NCBI RefSeq assembly: GCF_000701825.1
Contig: NZ_JNJY01000004.1
Span: 1-62,720, forward strand
DNA: 62,720 bases
Direction of reading: 5' to 3'
Origin: Mycoplasma collis ATCC 35278
Lineage (GTDB): Bacteria; Bacillota_I; Bacilli_A; Mycoplasmatales; Metamycoplasmataceae
Shown one piece after another: positions 10,007 through 21,657 of the stretch; within the stretch, counting starts at the first letter, position 1, and each line of letters opens with the position of its first letter. The translations under genes were made by a program, and so were the position numbers. The notes under the pieces are model-generated. The model worked only from the letters and a program-made list of their open reading frames with translations, did not search any database and was not told the origin of the DNA.

Positions 10007-12217
10007 ATGAAAAAATTAAAAAAACTTTCTTTTTTACTTTTAGGTTCTGCAGTTACCGCTTCTGCATTAACCGTAGTCGCTTGTTCTTCAAATAAAGTAT
10101 TTTCTTATAATGAATTATCTGAAAAATTATTTAATGATAAAGCTGAAACATTAAGAAATGAATATTTTGATATTTTGAAAAAATACAACGAAAGTATTGA
10201 AACATTTGGAAAAGAATTTGATAAAAATCTTGAAGAATTAGAAAAATATCAAGATGAATTAAAAAAACTTGTGGATACGCAAGAGAAAACTAAAAAGGCT
10301 AAATCTAAAAATACAGAAGCTGATCAAAAAATCAAAGAATTTGAAACAAAATATAATACTATAGAAACAAATCTTTTAGAAGAATTAAGAAAACTAAATT
10401 ATATTGTTAAACCTTATGAAAAAAGATTGAATAATTTATTATCTCAATTAAGAGTTGTAGAAGAAAATAATAGATATAAAACTATAAGACTTTTTCATAC
10501 TAATGATGAACATGGTAGATTATTAACAGATTTTGGGAGATTTAATAAATATAGCGGAATGGAAGGTATTAATAACTTTTTATCAAATAAAGAGTTTGAT
10601 TTACTATTATCTAGCGGTGATTTAATTCAAGGTCTACCTTTAAATGATTCAGATAAAGGTGAAACTATTTCTAAAGTTGCAAAAGCAATTTATTATGATT
10701 CTGTTGCTGTTGGAAATCATGAATTTGATTTTGATTTACCTCAAATTTTAAAATTAAATGGTGCAAATAGTAAAAAAGAATTTGATAATTCATTAGAAAA
10801 TGAAGGTGGAACTCCATTTATTTCAGCTAATATTTATTATAATGAAAATGCTGGAGCAGATAAAAACGGTAAAAGAGTATTTAAACCTTATAAAATAAAA
10901 ACATTAGAAAATGGACTTAGAGTTGCTATTATTGGAATTACAACTCCAGATACTGTTTATACTTCACACCCAGATCATTCAAAAAATGTTGAATTTAAAG
11001 ATCCTAAAGAATCAGTTGAAAATGCAATTAAAGAATTAGAAGAAAAAGAAAAAGATGTTACTTTCTACATTGCAAGCGTTCATTTAGGAACACAAAGAAA
11101 TAAAGCTGAATGATCTTCCGAAGCATTACTTGGAGTTAAAAAACTTGCTTTAATTCTTGATGGTCACTCTCACACTTACGTTCCTTTAGGGATAGGAGAT
11201 GATTTAAAATTACAAGAAAAGAAAAATTTAACTCAAACTGAATCATATACTAAATTTTTAGGTGATATATCATTAGTATGAGATAATCAAGAGAAAAAAA
11301 TTGTAAAAATTCATCAATCTTTAAGAGATATTAATCAAGTAGTTCATAGCCAAAATAAATATGTAGATTTATTAATTAAAAAACTAAAAGATAAATTTGA
11401 TAAAGAAAATGATGTTGTTGTTATCCAAAATTTAGAAAAAGATTTTGCGCATATTGGTAAAACCAAAATTCCTGGAAGTGAAATAGAATTTAATACAGGT
11501 AGAGTTATGGCAACTGAATTAGGGGTGTTAGCTTCTGATGCTTTAGGTTATGCCTTTAATAAAGTTTATGAATCAAATAAAATGAGTGAAAATTTTAAAG
11601 ATATGGCGCCTTCATTAGATAACACAATAGTTTTATCTAATGCTGGAGGACTAAGAGCTAACTTATCAAAAGGAAAAGTAACTAAAGCAGATTTATTAGC
11701 TATAAGCCCATATGGAAATAGAATTAAAGCTGCTAAAGTTAAAGGTTCTGTAATAATTAAAGCATTTGAAAATTCAGCTTCTAAAGGAACTGAAGGGGCA
11801 TTCGCTCAATGATCATCTAATGTTTCATATAAAATGACAGTTACAAAAGTAACTGAGCCAAATGCAAATAGCGGGTTACCATTTAAATATACATTAGATG
11901 AAGCAAGTATAAAAATAAATGATAAAGCAATTGATAAAGAAAAATATTATTACTTAGTATCTAATGATTTTGTATTTGTTGGTGGTGATAATTATAAAAT
12001 GTTAGATCTTCAAAAAGCTGATGTAAATAATGTAAAAGAAGTTTATGAAGGTGGATTATTAATTGAAGAAATAATAAAATTCATTAATGATATGTCTTCT
12101 GATCAAAAAGAAACAAATAAAGCTAAATTATTTGGTAAATTAATTAGTGAATATAAATTAGATGAAATTAAGAAAAAACAAATTGTTGAATTACCAACTG
12201 AAACAAATCAAAAATAA
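10007..12217 (+). CDS. 5'-nucleotidase / metallophosphatase lipoprotein
   Basis: A 736-residue lipoprotein; three internal TGA Trp codons split it under the standard code. The signal peptide ends in VVACSS. Residues about 30-155 are a charged, probable coiled coil. A calcineurin-like metallophosphatase domain follows with FHTNDEHGRL (about 163), LSSGDLIQG, VGNHEFDF (about 235) and LDGHSHT (about 385), which together supply the two-metal site. From about residue 500 comes the 5'-nucleotidase C-terminal domain with LSNAGGLRANL and VFVGGDNYKML. It probably hydrolyses nucleotides outside the cell to feed nucleoside uptake, since mycoplasmas cannot make purines or pyrimidines de novo. Exact substrate preference is unknown. 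Confidence 0.9.
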
Positions 12218-12230
12218 TTTTTAAAAAAAT

Positions 12231-12260
12231 AAGTACAAATACAAAGTTTGTACTTTTATT
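12231..12260 (+). terminator. Terminator of the 5'-nucleotidase lipoprotein gene
   Basis: Inverted repeat AAGTACAAA / TTTGTACTT followed by a T-rich stretch. Confidence 0.7.
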
Positions 12261-12326
12261 TTATATTTTTTTAATATAATTATTTTTTATTAGTAAGATA
12301 ATTTATATAAATTAAAAGAGGAAAAA

Positions 12327-13102
12327 ATGAAAAAAATAAAAATATTACATTTATTAAATGTCACACTTGCATCAAGTTTTATTTTTTATTCTTGTAATCA
12401 AAAAACAAATAATAATGATAATAATGGTAATGGGAATCCAAATAAAAATAACGATAATGCTAATTTTAAAAAAATTAATTTAAATATAAAAAATTTTTCA
12501 GATTTAAAAGGATTATTAATATAGAAATTAAACATAGATTAAAAGATAGAATTAATGCTCCCCAAAGCGAAATTGATCAATATATTCAAGCTGTTAATGG
12601 TTTTATAGGAGAAAATTTAAATAAATTTAAATATTTTGTTGATTTTTTAACTTTTTTAAGTAAATATAAATCAACTGGTGGAGTTCATGGAGGGGTTGAA
12701 AAAATCGAAATACAATTAATCTATTGAATATTAGGTAATTCTAAAGAAAATCCAAAAATCAAAGGTTGAGTTAAAGATATTGAAAATGAAGTTATAGACT
12801 TTTCTAATATATTAGAAAATGATAATTTTAAAACATTGTACAAAAATTTAAAAAATCATTTATTTATGGAACCTGAAAATGGATCAACAACTTCTAGTTA
12901 TTCAGCAAGAGCTCTTGATAGTATTTATAATTTTTTTAATTTTATTAATACATTAACACTAACAAGTAATGTTGAAAAATTAAATATTTTAAAAACTAAA
13001 ATCAGTTCATATTTTAATAACTTTATTGAAATAACTGAAAAAATAGATCCAGATCCAAGCCCTGTAGGAGCGCTAACTTTTGAATTTAATGATTATTTTT
13101 AA
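12327..13102 (+). pseudogene. Lipoprotein gene, frameshifted
   Basis: The gene starts well: ribosome site AGAGG, signal peptide MKKIKILHLLNVTLASSFIF, lipobox-like FYSCN and an Asn-rich linker. The frame meets TAG at 12522-12524 after 65 residues. A different frame is open from about 12480 to TAA at 13100-13102 and encodes about 200 more residues with two TGA Trp codons, for example DRINAPQSEIDQYIQAVNGF. The shift must lie between about 12480 and 12525, a stretch holding an A6-T5 run. It could be a dead gene, a slippage-prone phase-variable gene or a sequencing error. The protein family was not recognised. Confidence 0.7.
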
Positions 13103-13129
13103 AAAACACCGTAATTTATGGTGTTTTTT
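13101..13129 (+). terminator. Terminator after the frameshifted lipoprotein
   Basis: Hairpin AAAAAACACC / GGTGTTTTTT with a 9-base loop, overlapping the stop codon. Confidence 0.75.
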
Positions 13130-13297
13130 AAAAATTTGAATAATAAAATTTTAAAATATAGATATAAAATACATTATCTTTTTTAATAAATTACAATTAT
13201 TAATTATATTTTATTTTTTAATTTATAAAAAATAATTAATAGAAATAATTGGTAAATAATTAATTTTTTAATCAAATTTAATCATTTTAATTTTTTT

Positions 13298-13326
13298 CTT
13301 ACAAAAAAAAAAAAAAAACATATTAT
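13298..13326 (+). promoter_or_regulatory. Promoter with poly-A spacer, probably phase-variable
   Basis: CTTACA (13298-13303, similar to TTGACA), a 17-base spacer made of fifteen A plus CA, then TATTAT at 13321-13326. The whole A run is 16 bases (13303-13318). The spacing is optimal for sigma-70 as read, but any gain or loss of A would change it. The same design drives vlp lipoprotein switching in M. hyorhinis. The driven lipoprotein starts at 13352 with ribosome site AAAGAGG at 13341-13347. Confidence 0.7.
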
Positions 13327-13351
13327 GTAGAAAAAAAATTAAAGAGGTAAA

Positions 13352-14269
13352 ATGAAAAAAAATAAATTATTATTCCCAATATTAGCATTAAGTTCTGTCG
13401 CTTTAGCGACAACAGTTGTAGCTTGTTCGAAAAATAATGATGATAGTAAAGATAATGATAATAAAGATGATGATAATAAAGACCAAAGTAAAACAATCGA
13501 TATAAGCAAATTTGATAGAATTATTAGATTTTCTAGAAAATCTACTAAAGATAAATCTACACTTTTTTTTAATAATACTTGAAATAAATTTAAGTTGAGG
13601 AAAAATTATACAATTGTTTTAAAAGAAAAAAACGATGAGACTAAAACTAAAACATCTATATCAGATTATAAAAAAATTAGCGACACTATTGGTTATGGAT
13701 TAACATTTGATTTTAAAGATGAAAATGCTCTTGAAGAAAAAGTTTATATTATTAGTTCAATAAAAGAAGAAAATAATGAAATTGAATTAATTGATCAAAT
13801 TAATTTAACAACTGAAGAAAAAGAATTATCTATTCCTTTTGGCGCTAACAAAAATGCTAATAAAGTTTTAAAAAACTTCAATGTTGGTACCTTTAATAAA
13901 AATAACTTTAAAAAAAATAATTTACCAATTTTTGTTAATGGATTAAATGAAAAATATAGCAAAGAAGCAAAAGTTAAATATGAATTAATTATATCTAAAG
14001 GAAATGATTCACACACTAAACAAGCAAGTTTTTATGAAAATAAAAATAAAAATAAAATATTAAGATTTGATTTTGAAGCTTCAATTATTGAAGATGATGA
14101 TGCTACATGGGAAATTAAATCATTTAAAAAATTAAAAGACGCAGAAGTCGCCAATGATCAAGAAATTGATATTTTAGCTGAAATAACTGACGAAAAATTA
14201 AAAAAAATTGTGATAAAAGGTAAAAATTCTTCTTCCAAAAAACCAAGTACTAAAAAAACTAATTCTTAG
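13352..14269 (+). CDS. Surface lipoprotein behind a poly-A promoter
   Basis: A 305-residue lipoprotein. The signal is MKKNKLLFPILALSSVALAT with lipobox VVACS, followed by an Asp/Asn/Lys-rich linker and a mature region with no recognised domain. The C-terminus is Ser/Lys-rich (KKPSTKKTNS). One internal TGA Trp codon falls at about residue 77; another Trp uses TGG, which is uncommon in these genes. The promoter spacer is a 16-A tract, so expression is likely to switch on and off by slippage. A size- or phase-variable surface antigen is the most likely role. Confidence 0.8.
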
Positions 14270-14287
14270 AAAAAAATAGTAATAAAA

Positions 14288-14322
14288 GCAAGATAGTTAA
14301 ATAAAATTCTATCTTGTTTTTG
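14288..14322 (+). terminator. Terminator of the 13352 lipoprotein
   Basis: Hairpin CAAGATAG / CTATCTTG followed by TTTTTG. A close copy of this hairpin occurs at 14532-14570. Confidence 0.75.
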
Positions 14323-14719
14323 TTTATTTTTTATAAAATTCAAAATTGTGAGGTATATAAATTATTTACTTTATTTAAATAGTGTTTTAAACAATATACT
14401 TTAATACTTATAAATTTATTAATTAGTAAAATGTTTCAGATAAAAACTATTAAAACACAATATTTTATTTTTAATTTCAGAATTAAATTATTAAAAAATG
14501 GAAAAATTACTACATTTAAAAAATTTATTTTAAAAACAAGATAATATTCAAAGCTATTATCTTGTTTTTAAAAATTTAATTTTGGTATTTTTATTTTTAT
14601 GAAAGGTTTTAACAAAATAAAACTAGTAATAAAAAATATTAATAATGCTTTAAATTTTTAATAATGTTCTTTAATAATTATATAAAAGAATTTTTAATAA
14701 TTATTAAAATTAAATTTTA
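14323..14719. other. Gene-poor stretch
   Basis: A 397-base stretch with no credible ORF on either strand. Apart from the second hairpin at 14532-14570 I see only AT-rich sequence. A decayed gene between the two near-identical terminators is possible but cannot be shown. Confidence 0.4.
14532..14570 (+). terminator. Second copy of the CAAGATA-type hairpin
   Basis: AAAAACAAGATAAT / ATTATCTTGTTTTT stem with a 10-base loop, almost symmetrical, so it could stop transcription from either side. No gene ends just upstream on the plus strand. On the minus strand it lies about 150 bases beyond the lipoprotein stop at 14720. Confidence 0.6.
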
Positions 14720-15475
14720 TTAATTCCCATAGTCTTTTTCAATTTTTTCTAAAAATTCAATTTTTTGTTCAAGAGTTAAATTACTTAGATTACTTGCATC
14801 AACATTGATTTTATATTTTTTATCGTATGCAAAAAATATTATATCTGATGTTGGTACTTGAGCTGGTTCAATCCCTGAAATGAAACTAAAATGAAATAAT
14901 TTAACATTAATTTCATTATTTTTTTCATTTATCGTTCTATAAAATCGATTTTTTAGTAATCTATAATTATATTTTTTTCCTCATTTATCATAAAAAACCA
15001 AAATATTAAATTTTTGAAAAAATTTATTAATATCTAAATTTTTGAAATTTTCTTTGAAATAAAAATTTTTATCAAAATATTTTAAAAATTCATTTTTATT
15101 TTCAACGGTGAAAAATTTATTTTCTTGAATTTTATCTAAAAATTCTTGTTTGAATTTTAAATTTTTATTATCCAGAATTTGATTTTTATAAAGTTCAGCG
15201 CTATCTCAAATAAATAAATCTATTTGTTCTTTTTTATAATATTTTTCAAATAAAGAATCTAAGTTTTCTTTTACTTTTTCATATCTTTCAATGTTTTTAT
15301 AATATCATTTTTTATCTTCTTTTAATTCATTAAAATGTAAAAGTTCTCCACTTTTGAATTTACGATATTTTTTATTTTCATCTATTTTTTGATGACTACA
15401 TGAAATAAATGAAAATAATGGTATTAAGGTTAAAATTAAACATAAAGCTTTAAAAAATTTTTTAATTTTTAACAT
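14720..15475 (-). CDS. Lipoprotein paired with an S8-peptidase tail
   Basis: A 251-residue lipoprotein starting MLKIKKFFKALCLILTLIPL with lipobox FISCS. It is distantly related to the lipoproteins at 689-1447 and 1511-2287: the same N-terminal start, similar size and a similar C-terminal block (FFAYDKKYKI against FFPYEKKYEI). Its ATG lies inside the last codons of the upstream S8-tail gene with a 14-base overlap, exactly as at 689. It is therefore the second copy of the same two-gene module, here on the minus strand. Function unknown. Confidence 0.8.
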
Positions 15476-16170
15476 AAGTTACCGCCAAAATATCATCAAT
15501 TAAATTTGTTATATTATTACCATATTTTTTAACACTTATTCTATATTCCCCAGATTTGTTAACATTAAAATCTATAACTTCAACATTGCTATTAACTACA
15601 GTTATATTTTTAACAACTTTTCACTCACTTCCATTTCATTTTTCTAATGCTAAATCATAATCAGTGAAAAATTTATTATTTTGTCTTTCTTTATTTCCTT
15701 TAATATTTAATCTTTCTTCATTTAAATGAGTTGCTTCTCATTTTTCAATTTCTTCTTTCAAATCTTTATCATTTTCTTTTGAAAATCAGTTGGATGGATT
15801 TATTCATCATCATCAATTATTTTGTTTTTTTTTCTTCTTTCGGTTTTGCTTCTATATTTTTTAAAATTCCTGCACTAGATGTTCACGCTGAAGCGATTTT
15901 AATTTTTTCATTTTTATTTAAATAAATGACATCACTTATAAATGCATAAGTATTTGTGTTTTCACTGCTAATTTTAATAGGTGTTATATAATTCGATTCA
16001 CCAACTAAAATTTCTTTTTTTCTAATAATTATTTTAGATAAATTTTTATCTTTTTTTGTATCATTGCTTATGTAGTTTGTATTATTTAGGCTAAATGATA
16101 GTGTTGTAACACTCAAACCCATTAATAAAATAAAAAGATTAATTAATTTATTTTTAAATTTTCTTTTCAT
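15462..16170 (-). pseudogene. Truncated S8-peptidase C-terminal domain with signal peptide, frameshifted at an A9 run
   Basis: The ATG at 16170 starts a signal peptide (MKRKFKNKLINLFILLMGLS). This is followed directly by a match to the C-terminal domain of the peptidase at 1-702: KIKIASAWTSSAGILKN against KIASAWMNNGGILKN. No catalytic domain is present. The first frame stops at TAA (15817-15819) just after nine consecutive A on the coding strand (15825-15833). One frame over, the homology continues (NNWWWWINPSNWFSKEND, then RQNNKFFTDYDLALEKWNG) to ILAVTYVKN and TAA at 15462-15464. One base gained or lost in the A run would restore the gene. Its tail overlaps the lipoprotein start at 15475. 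Confidence 0.8.
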
Positions 16171-16414
16171 TTTTAAATTTTACTATATTAAAAAATAATT
16201 AATATTAATTAATAATAAAAACTTAAAAAGTTGTAAAAAAGTATTATTAATATTTTGATTTTTAAAATTCTTTTATGTGACAAAATCTTTTTATTTATAC
16301 TCATAAAAATTTAACATTAATTTTAAATATTTATTTAAAAATGATTAACAATGGTAAAAATACATTAAAAAAATTGATTTTTTTTATAGAATTTTTAGTA
16401 ATTAAAAAAGATAT

Positions 16415-16445
16415 AAAAAAAAGCAAGTTACTAACTTGCTTTTTT
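16415..16445 (-). terminator. Terminator of the pyruvate dehydrogenase operon
   Basis: Near-perfect palindrome GCAAGTTACTAACTTGC with A and T runs on the two sides, 15 bases past the lpdA stop. Confidence 0.75.
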
Positions 16446-16459
16446 ATAAATAAATAATT

Positions 16460-18355
16460 TTATTTTTTAAGTTTTTCTAATTGATGAACAGCACTTCTAG
16501 CAGCTTCTCATAATACTTCACTAAATGTTGGATGAGGATGAACTGCTGATGCTATTTCGTAAATTGAAATTTCATTTTCCATAGCAAGAACTACTTCAGA
16601 AATTAAATCAGTTGCTGTTCCACCAATAATGTGGCAACCAATAATTTCTCCATATTCTTTATCAATAATGAATTTAGCAAATCCTTTAGATTCATTAGCT
16701 GCTAGTGCTTTACCAATAAATGCAAATTGGTGCTTTACACTAATAAAATCTAATTTAGCATCTTTTGCTTGTTGTTCAGTAAGTCCTAATGTGGCAATCT
16801 CAGGACTTGTATAAATACAAGCTGGTACAGTTTTAGGATTATATTTAACTTGTTTTTTAAGAATGTTGGAAACTGCTATAATAGCATGACGATAGGCAAC
16901 ATGTGCTAGCATTGCTTGCCCTACAACATCACCAATTCCATATACTCCTTCAACGTTGGATTCACAAAATTCATCAACAACTAATTCTTTTCTAGAACCT
17001 AGTTTAATTCCAACTTCTTCTAAATTTAAAGAATTAGGTACTCTTCCAACAGAAACTAAAGTAACATCAGATTTAATTCCGTGCTCTTTACCATCTTTTT
17101 CATAGAAAAGAATATCATTTTCAAATTTAGTTGTATTAGCATTAGTTATAACTTCAACATTTAATTCTTTTAAATCGTTAGAAACTTGTTTAATAACATC
17201 ACTATCCAACATTGCTAAAACAGAAGGTAAATTTTGAATAATTGTTACTTTAGTTCCAGCACTTGCAAAAATTTGAGCAAATTCAACTCCAATAACCCCT
17301 CCACCAACAATAGTTAATGAATTAGGTCTATAGTTAAGATTAATTGCTTGTTTTGAACTAATTAATTTACCAGAAGCATAACCTTGTTCAAATCCTGGGA
17401 GATTTAAAAGACGATCACTTGATCCTGTAGCAATAATAATATTTTTAGCTCTATAAACTTTTGAATCAACCTCGATTTCGTGAGCTCCTACAAATTTAGC
17501 GTTTCCAAAAATAGTTTTAACTTTATTCATTCGCATTAAAGCTTGAATTCCACTTGTAAGTTGATTTACAACTTTATTTTTACGCTCATGCATTTTAGTT
17601 CAATCAATTTTAAAATCAGCTTTTCCAATTATTCCAAAGCTTTCTGCGCTTTGTACATAGTGCATAACTTCAGCAGTTTTTAGTAATGCTTTAGTTGGAA
17701 TACATCCAACATTTAAACAAACTCCACCTCAAAATTCTTTTTCAACAATTAAAGTTTTAAGCCCTGCTTTTCCAGCTTCTTCAGCAGCTAGATAACCACC
17801 AGGACCTGATCCTACTACAATTACATCGAATTCTTCACTTACTGGTTTATTATAAATTTTCCCTGTTTCTTTTCCTGGTTTTGTAGCACTAGCACTTGGA
17901 CTTTGTTCAGTTTGTTGCATTTTAGCTGCTCTACGAGCTGCTAAACGATTTGGCGCTTTTTTCTCAGTATTTGCTTGTGGCTTGCTTACAAATGCTGAAA
18001 GATCGAAAAGTTCATTAGATACTTTAACCTCACCAACAACAGAAGCTCCTGCTTCTTCTGCTGGTTCTTCTTTGGCCTCTTCTTTAACTTGTGTTGAACT
18101 TGGCTCTTCAACATCACCACTTCCATCATCAATATGATAGATTTCTTGACCAACATGAATAGTATCTCCGACCGCCATTAATACTTTAACAATTTTTCCA
18201 GTTGCTGGAGAAGGGATATCAGAAGTTACTTTATCAGTTTCAACTGAAAAAAGTGAATCTCCTTCTTTTACTTCATCACCTTCTTTTTTATATATTTCAG
18301 CTACTACACCTTCGTGTAGTCCTTCACCTATATCGGCAAATTTAAACTTATGCAT
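16460..18355 (-). CDS. lpdA: Dihydrolipoamide dehydrogenase (E3) with an N-terminal lipoyl domain
   Basis: A 631-residue E3. Residues 1 to about 80 are a biotinyl/lipoyl domain with the modified Lys in ETDKVTSD (residue about 42). A Glu/Ala/Ser-rich linker follows to about residue 175. The flavoenzyme then begins with [23 protein letters not shown] (FAD motif, broken here for length limits only in display), the redox disulfide [13 protein letters not shown], an NAD motif [14 protein letters not shown], and the dimerisation-domain HPHPTFSE with the catalytic His. It reoxidises lipoamide in the pyruvate dehydrogenase complex. It is last in the operon, four bases after pdhC. Since E2 here lacks a lipoyl domain, this one must serve as the swinging arm. 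Confidence 0.95.
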
Positions 18356-18359
18356 AAAA

Positions 18360-19313
18360 TTATAATACTCCTAAAACTTCAGGTTTTTCTAATAATTCTT
18401 TAATTCTGTAAATGAATCTTCCAGCATCAGCTCCATCAATTCATCTATGATCAGCTGATATTGTAATGTTCATAACTTTTCCAGGTTTAATTTCACCTGT
18501 TTTAGTAACAATTGCTTTATCAACAATTGCACCAACACCAGCAATCGCTAATTCTGGATAGTTAATAACAGGAGTTCCAAAAAGCGCTCCTACTGAACCA
18601 TAGTTTGTAATTGTAAATGAACCTTGTTGCATTTCGGCAGGTTTAATTGTTTTGTTTCTTGCAGCTAAAGCAAGGCGATTAATTTCAAGTGCTAAAGAAG
18701 TCATAGATAATGTGTGTGCATCTTTTACAACAGGCACCATCAATCCAGCTTCAGTATCAACAGCAATTCCTAAATTAATAGTTGAAGGATAAACTAATTC
18801 ATTAGCTGCTTCATCATATTTTGCAGCCATAATTGGAAATTCTTTTAATGCTAATAAAATTGCTTTGGCAATAAAAGGTAAAAAGGTTAATTTTACCCCA
18901 GCAGATTTTTGCACATCTTCTAAAATTTCTTTTCTTAAATTTCATAATCTTGTTACATCAATTTCATTAACTAAACTAAAGTAAGCAACATTATCTCTTG
19001 AATTAATCATAGCTTTAGCAATTGCTTTTCTAATTGGTGCAATTTTAACTCTTTTAGCTTCAAATGCTGAACTTGAAACAGTTGCTTGAGAACAAGATGA
19101 TTGGTTTGGACAACTAGAAACTTCAGTGGCTTGTGATGATGTTTGTTGTGTTGATTCACTAACTTGATTACTTACAGGGTTTTGACTAAATGCTAGAACA
19201 TCTTCTTTTGTTATTCTATTATTTGGTCCAGAACCCTTAGTAATTAAACTAATATCAATTCCAAGTTTTTTAGCCATTGCTTTAGCAATGGGTGTAATCA
19301 ATGGTTTTGTCAT
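18360..19313 (-). CDS. pdhC: Dihydrolipoamide acetyltransferase (E2) without a lipoyl domain
   Basis: A 317-residue E2. It opens directly with the peripheral subunit-binding domain (ITPIAKAMAKKLGID, then GPNNRITKEDVLAF, residues about 6-43). A Ser/Gln-rich linker of about 45 residues comes next, containing two Cys-X3-Cys-like spots. The catalytic acyltransferase domain (from about residue 88) ends in NITISADHRWIDGADAG, which holds the catalytic HxxxDG. No lipoyl domain precedes the binding domain: the ATG at 19313 has a purine-rich site and the upstream gap is non-coding. The family normally has one to three N-terminal lipoyl domains. Here the only one encoded nearby is fused to E3. Confidence 0.93.
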
Positions 19314-19404
19314 TTTTTCCCTTTCTGTTTATTTTAAATATTAATTAAAAACATTAAAAATTTTATATTATTTATTTATTTTTTTATTAAAAAAATTATT
19401 AAAA

Positions 19405-20402
19405 TTATTCTCAATCAACAACTTCGATAATTTTTGCTACAACTTTATCAGCTGTAATAGCATGGTAATTTTCACCACGAGCTAATGGAACTGTAATGTC
19501 ATATCCAGTTAATCTAGCTAAAGGAGCTAAAGCTGAATCGAATGCTTTTTCATTAACTCTTGTAATAATTTCTGATGAAACAGAGAATGATTTAACAGCT
19601 TCATGAACTACTAATAATCTTCCTGTTTTCTTAAATGATTCAACAATTGTTTCTGTATCAATTGGTTTAATTGTTCTTAAGTCAATTAATTCAACACTAA
19701 TATCTGGACGTTTTTCTTTTAATTCTTTAAGAGCAGCTAAACATTCGTGAACTTGTGCACCATAAGTTACAACAGTAATTGATTCTCCTGGAACTAAAAT
19801 ATTAGCTTTTCCAATTGGCACTTCATAAATTCCTTCTGGAATTTCTTGCTTAAATGAACGATAGATTTTTTTAGGTTCTAAGAAAACAACCGGATCTGGA
19901 TCGTTAATAGCAGCAATTAATAATCCTTTTGTATCATAAGGAGTAGAAGGCATAACCACTTTTAATCCTGGAACATGAGCAAACATAGCTTCGATTGCTT
20001 CGGAGTGGTGTTCTAAAGCTCTAACACCTCCAGCCATAGGCATTCTTAATACTAAAGGAATAGTAACTCTTGATCTAGTTCTATTTCTATATCTAGCAGC
20101 GTGTGTCATTAATTGTTGGAACGCTGGATAAGCAAATCCTTGGAATTGCATTTCAACAACTGGTTTTAGTCCATTAATAGCAGCACCAATTGCAACCCCC
20201 ATAATACCTGCTTCAGCAATAGGAGAGTCAAATACTCTTTCTACACCATGTTTTTTTTGTAAACCTTCAGTAGATCTAAAAACTCCCCCTTCAAAACCTG
20301 CATCTTCTCCTCAAAGAACAACAGTTTTGTCTTTTTCCATCATTAAATCAAGAGCATTTGTAACTGCACCGATATTATTTAAAGCAATTTTTTTATCTGA
20401 CA

Positions 20403-20403
<1 letters not shown>
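19405..20403 (-). CDS. pdhB: Pyruvate dehydrogenase E1 beta subunit
   Basis: A 332-residue E1 beta. Recognisable blocks are VVLWGEDAGFEGGVFRSTEG near the N-terminus, QFQGFAYPAFQQLMTHAARY, LEHHSEAIEAMFAHVPGLKV and VVTYGAQVHECLAAL in the transketolase C-terminal domain. Together with the alpha subunit it decarboxylates pyruvate with thiamine diphosphate and loads the acetyl group on the lipoyl arm. The ATG overlaps the pdhA stop by one base (TAATG), indicating translational coupling. Codon use is less AT-biased than its surroundings, as expected for a highly expressed operon. Confidence 0.95.
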
Positions 20404-21515
<1,112 letters not shown>

Positions 21516-21588
21516 AAATTCTCCTTTTTTTTAAAAAAATATAAACATTATTTACATAATATTCAAAATAAGAAATATAAAAAAGTAT

Positions 21589-21623
21589 AATAAGGTGTAA
21601 ATAATGCTTACATTCTTATTATA
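21589..21623 (-). promoter_or_regulatory. pdh promoter -10 box with adjoining inverted repeat
   Basis: On the minus strand TATAAT covers 21623-21618. Immediately downstream in the transcription direction is an imperfect inverted repeat, AATAAG-TGTAA against TTACA-CTTATT (21589-21620). Its position across the likely start site would suit a repressor-binding site or a leader hairpin. A second TATA-like box (TTATTATAC) is close by. Confidence 0.45.
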
Positions 21624-21657
21624 CAAAATTATTCATTTAAAAACTTAAAAAAACTAA

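Noticed and set aside
10007-12217. Three separate ORFs in the nucleotidase region
   Set aside because: They share one frame and are parted only by TGA, which is Trp here; domain order shows one protein.
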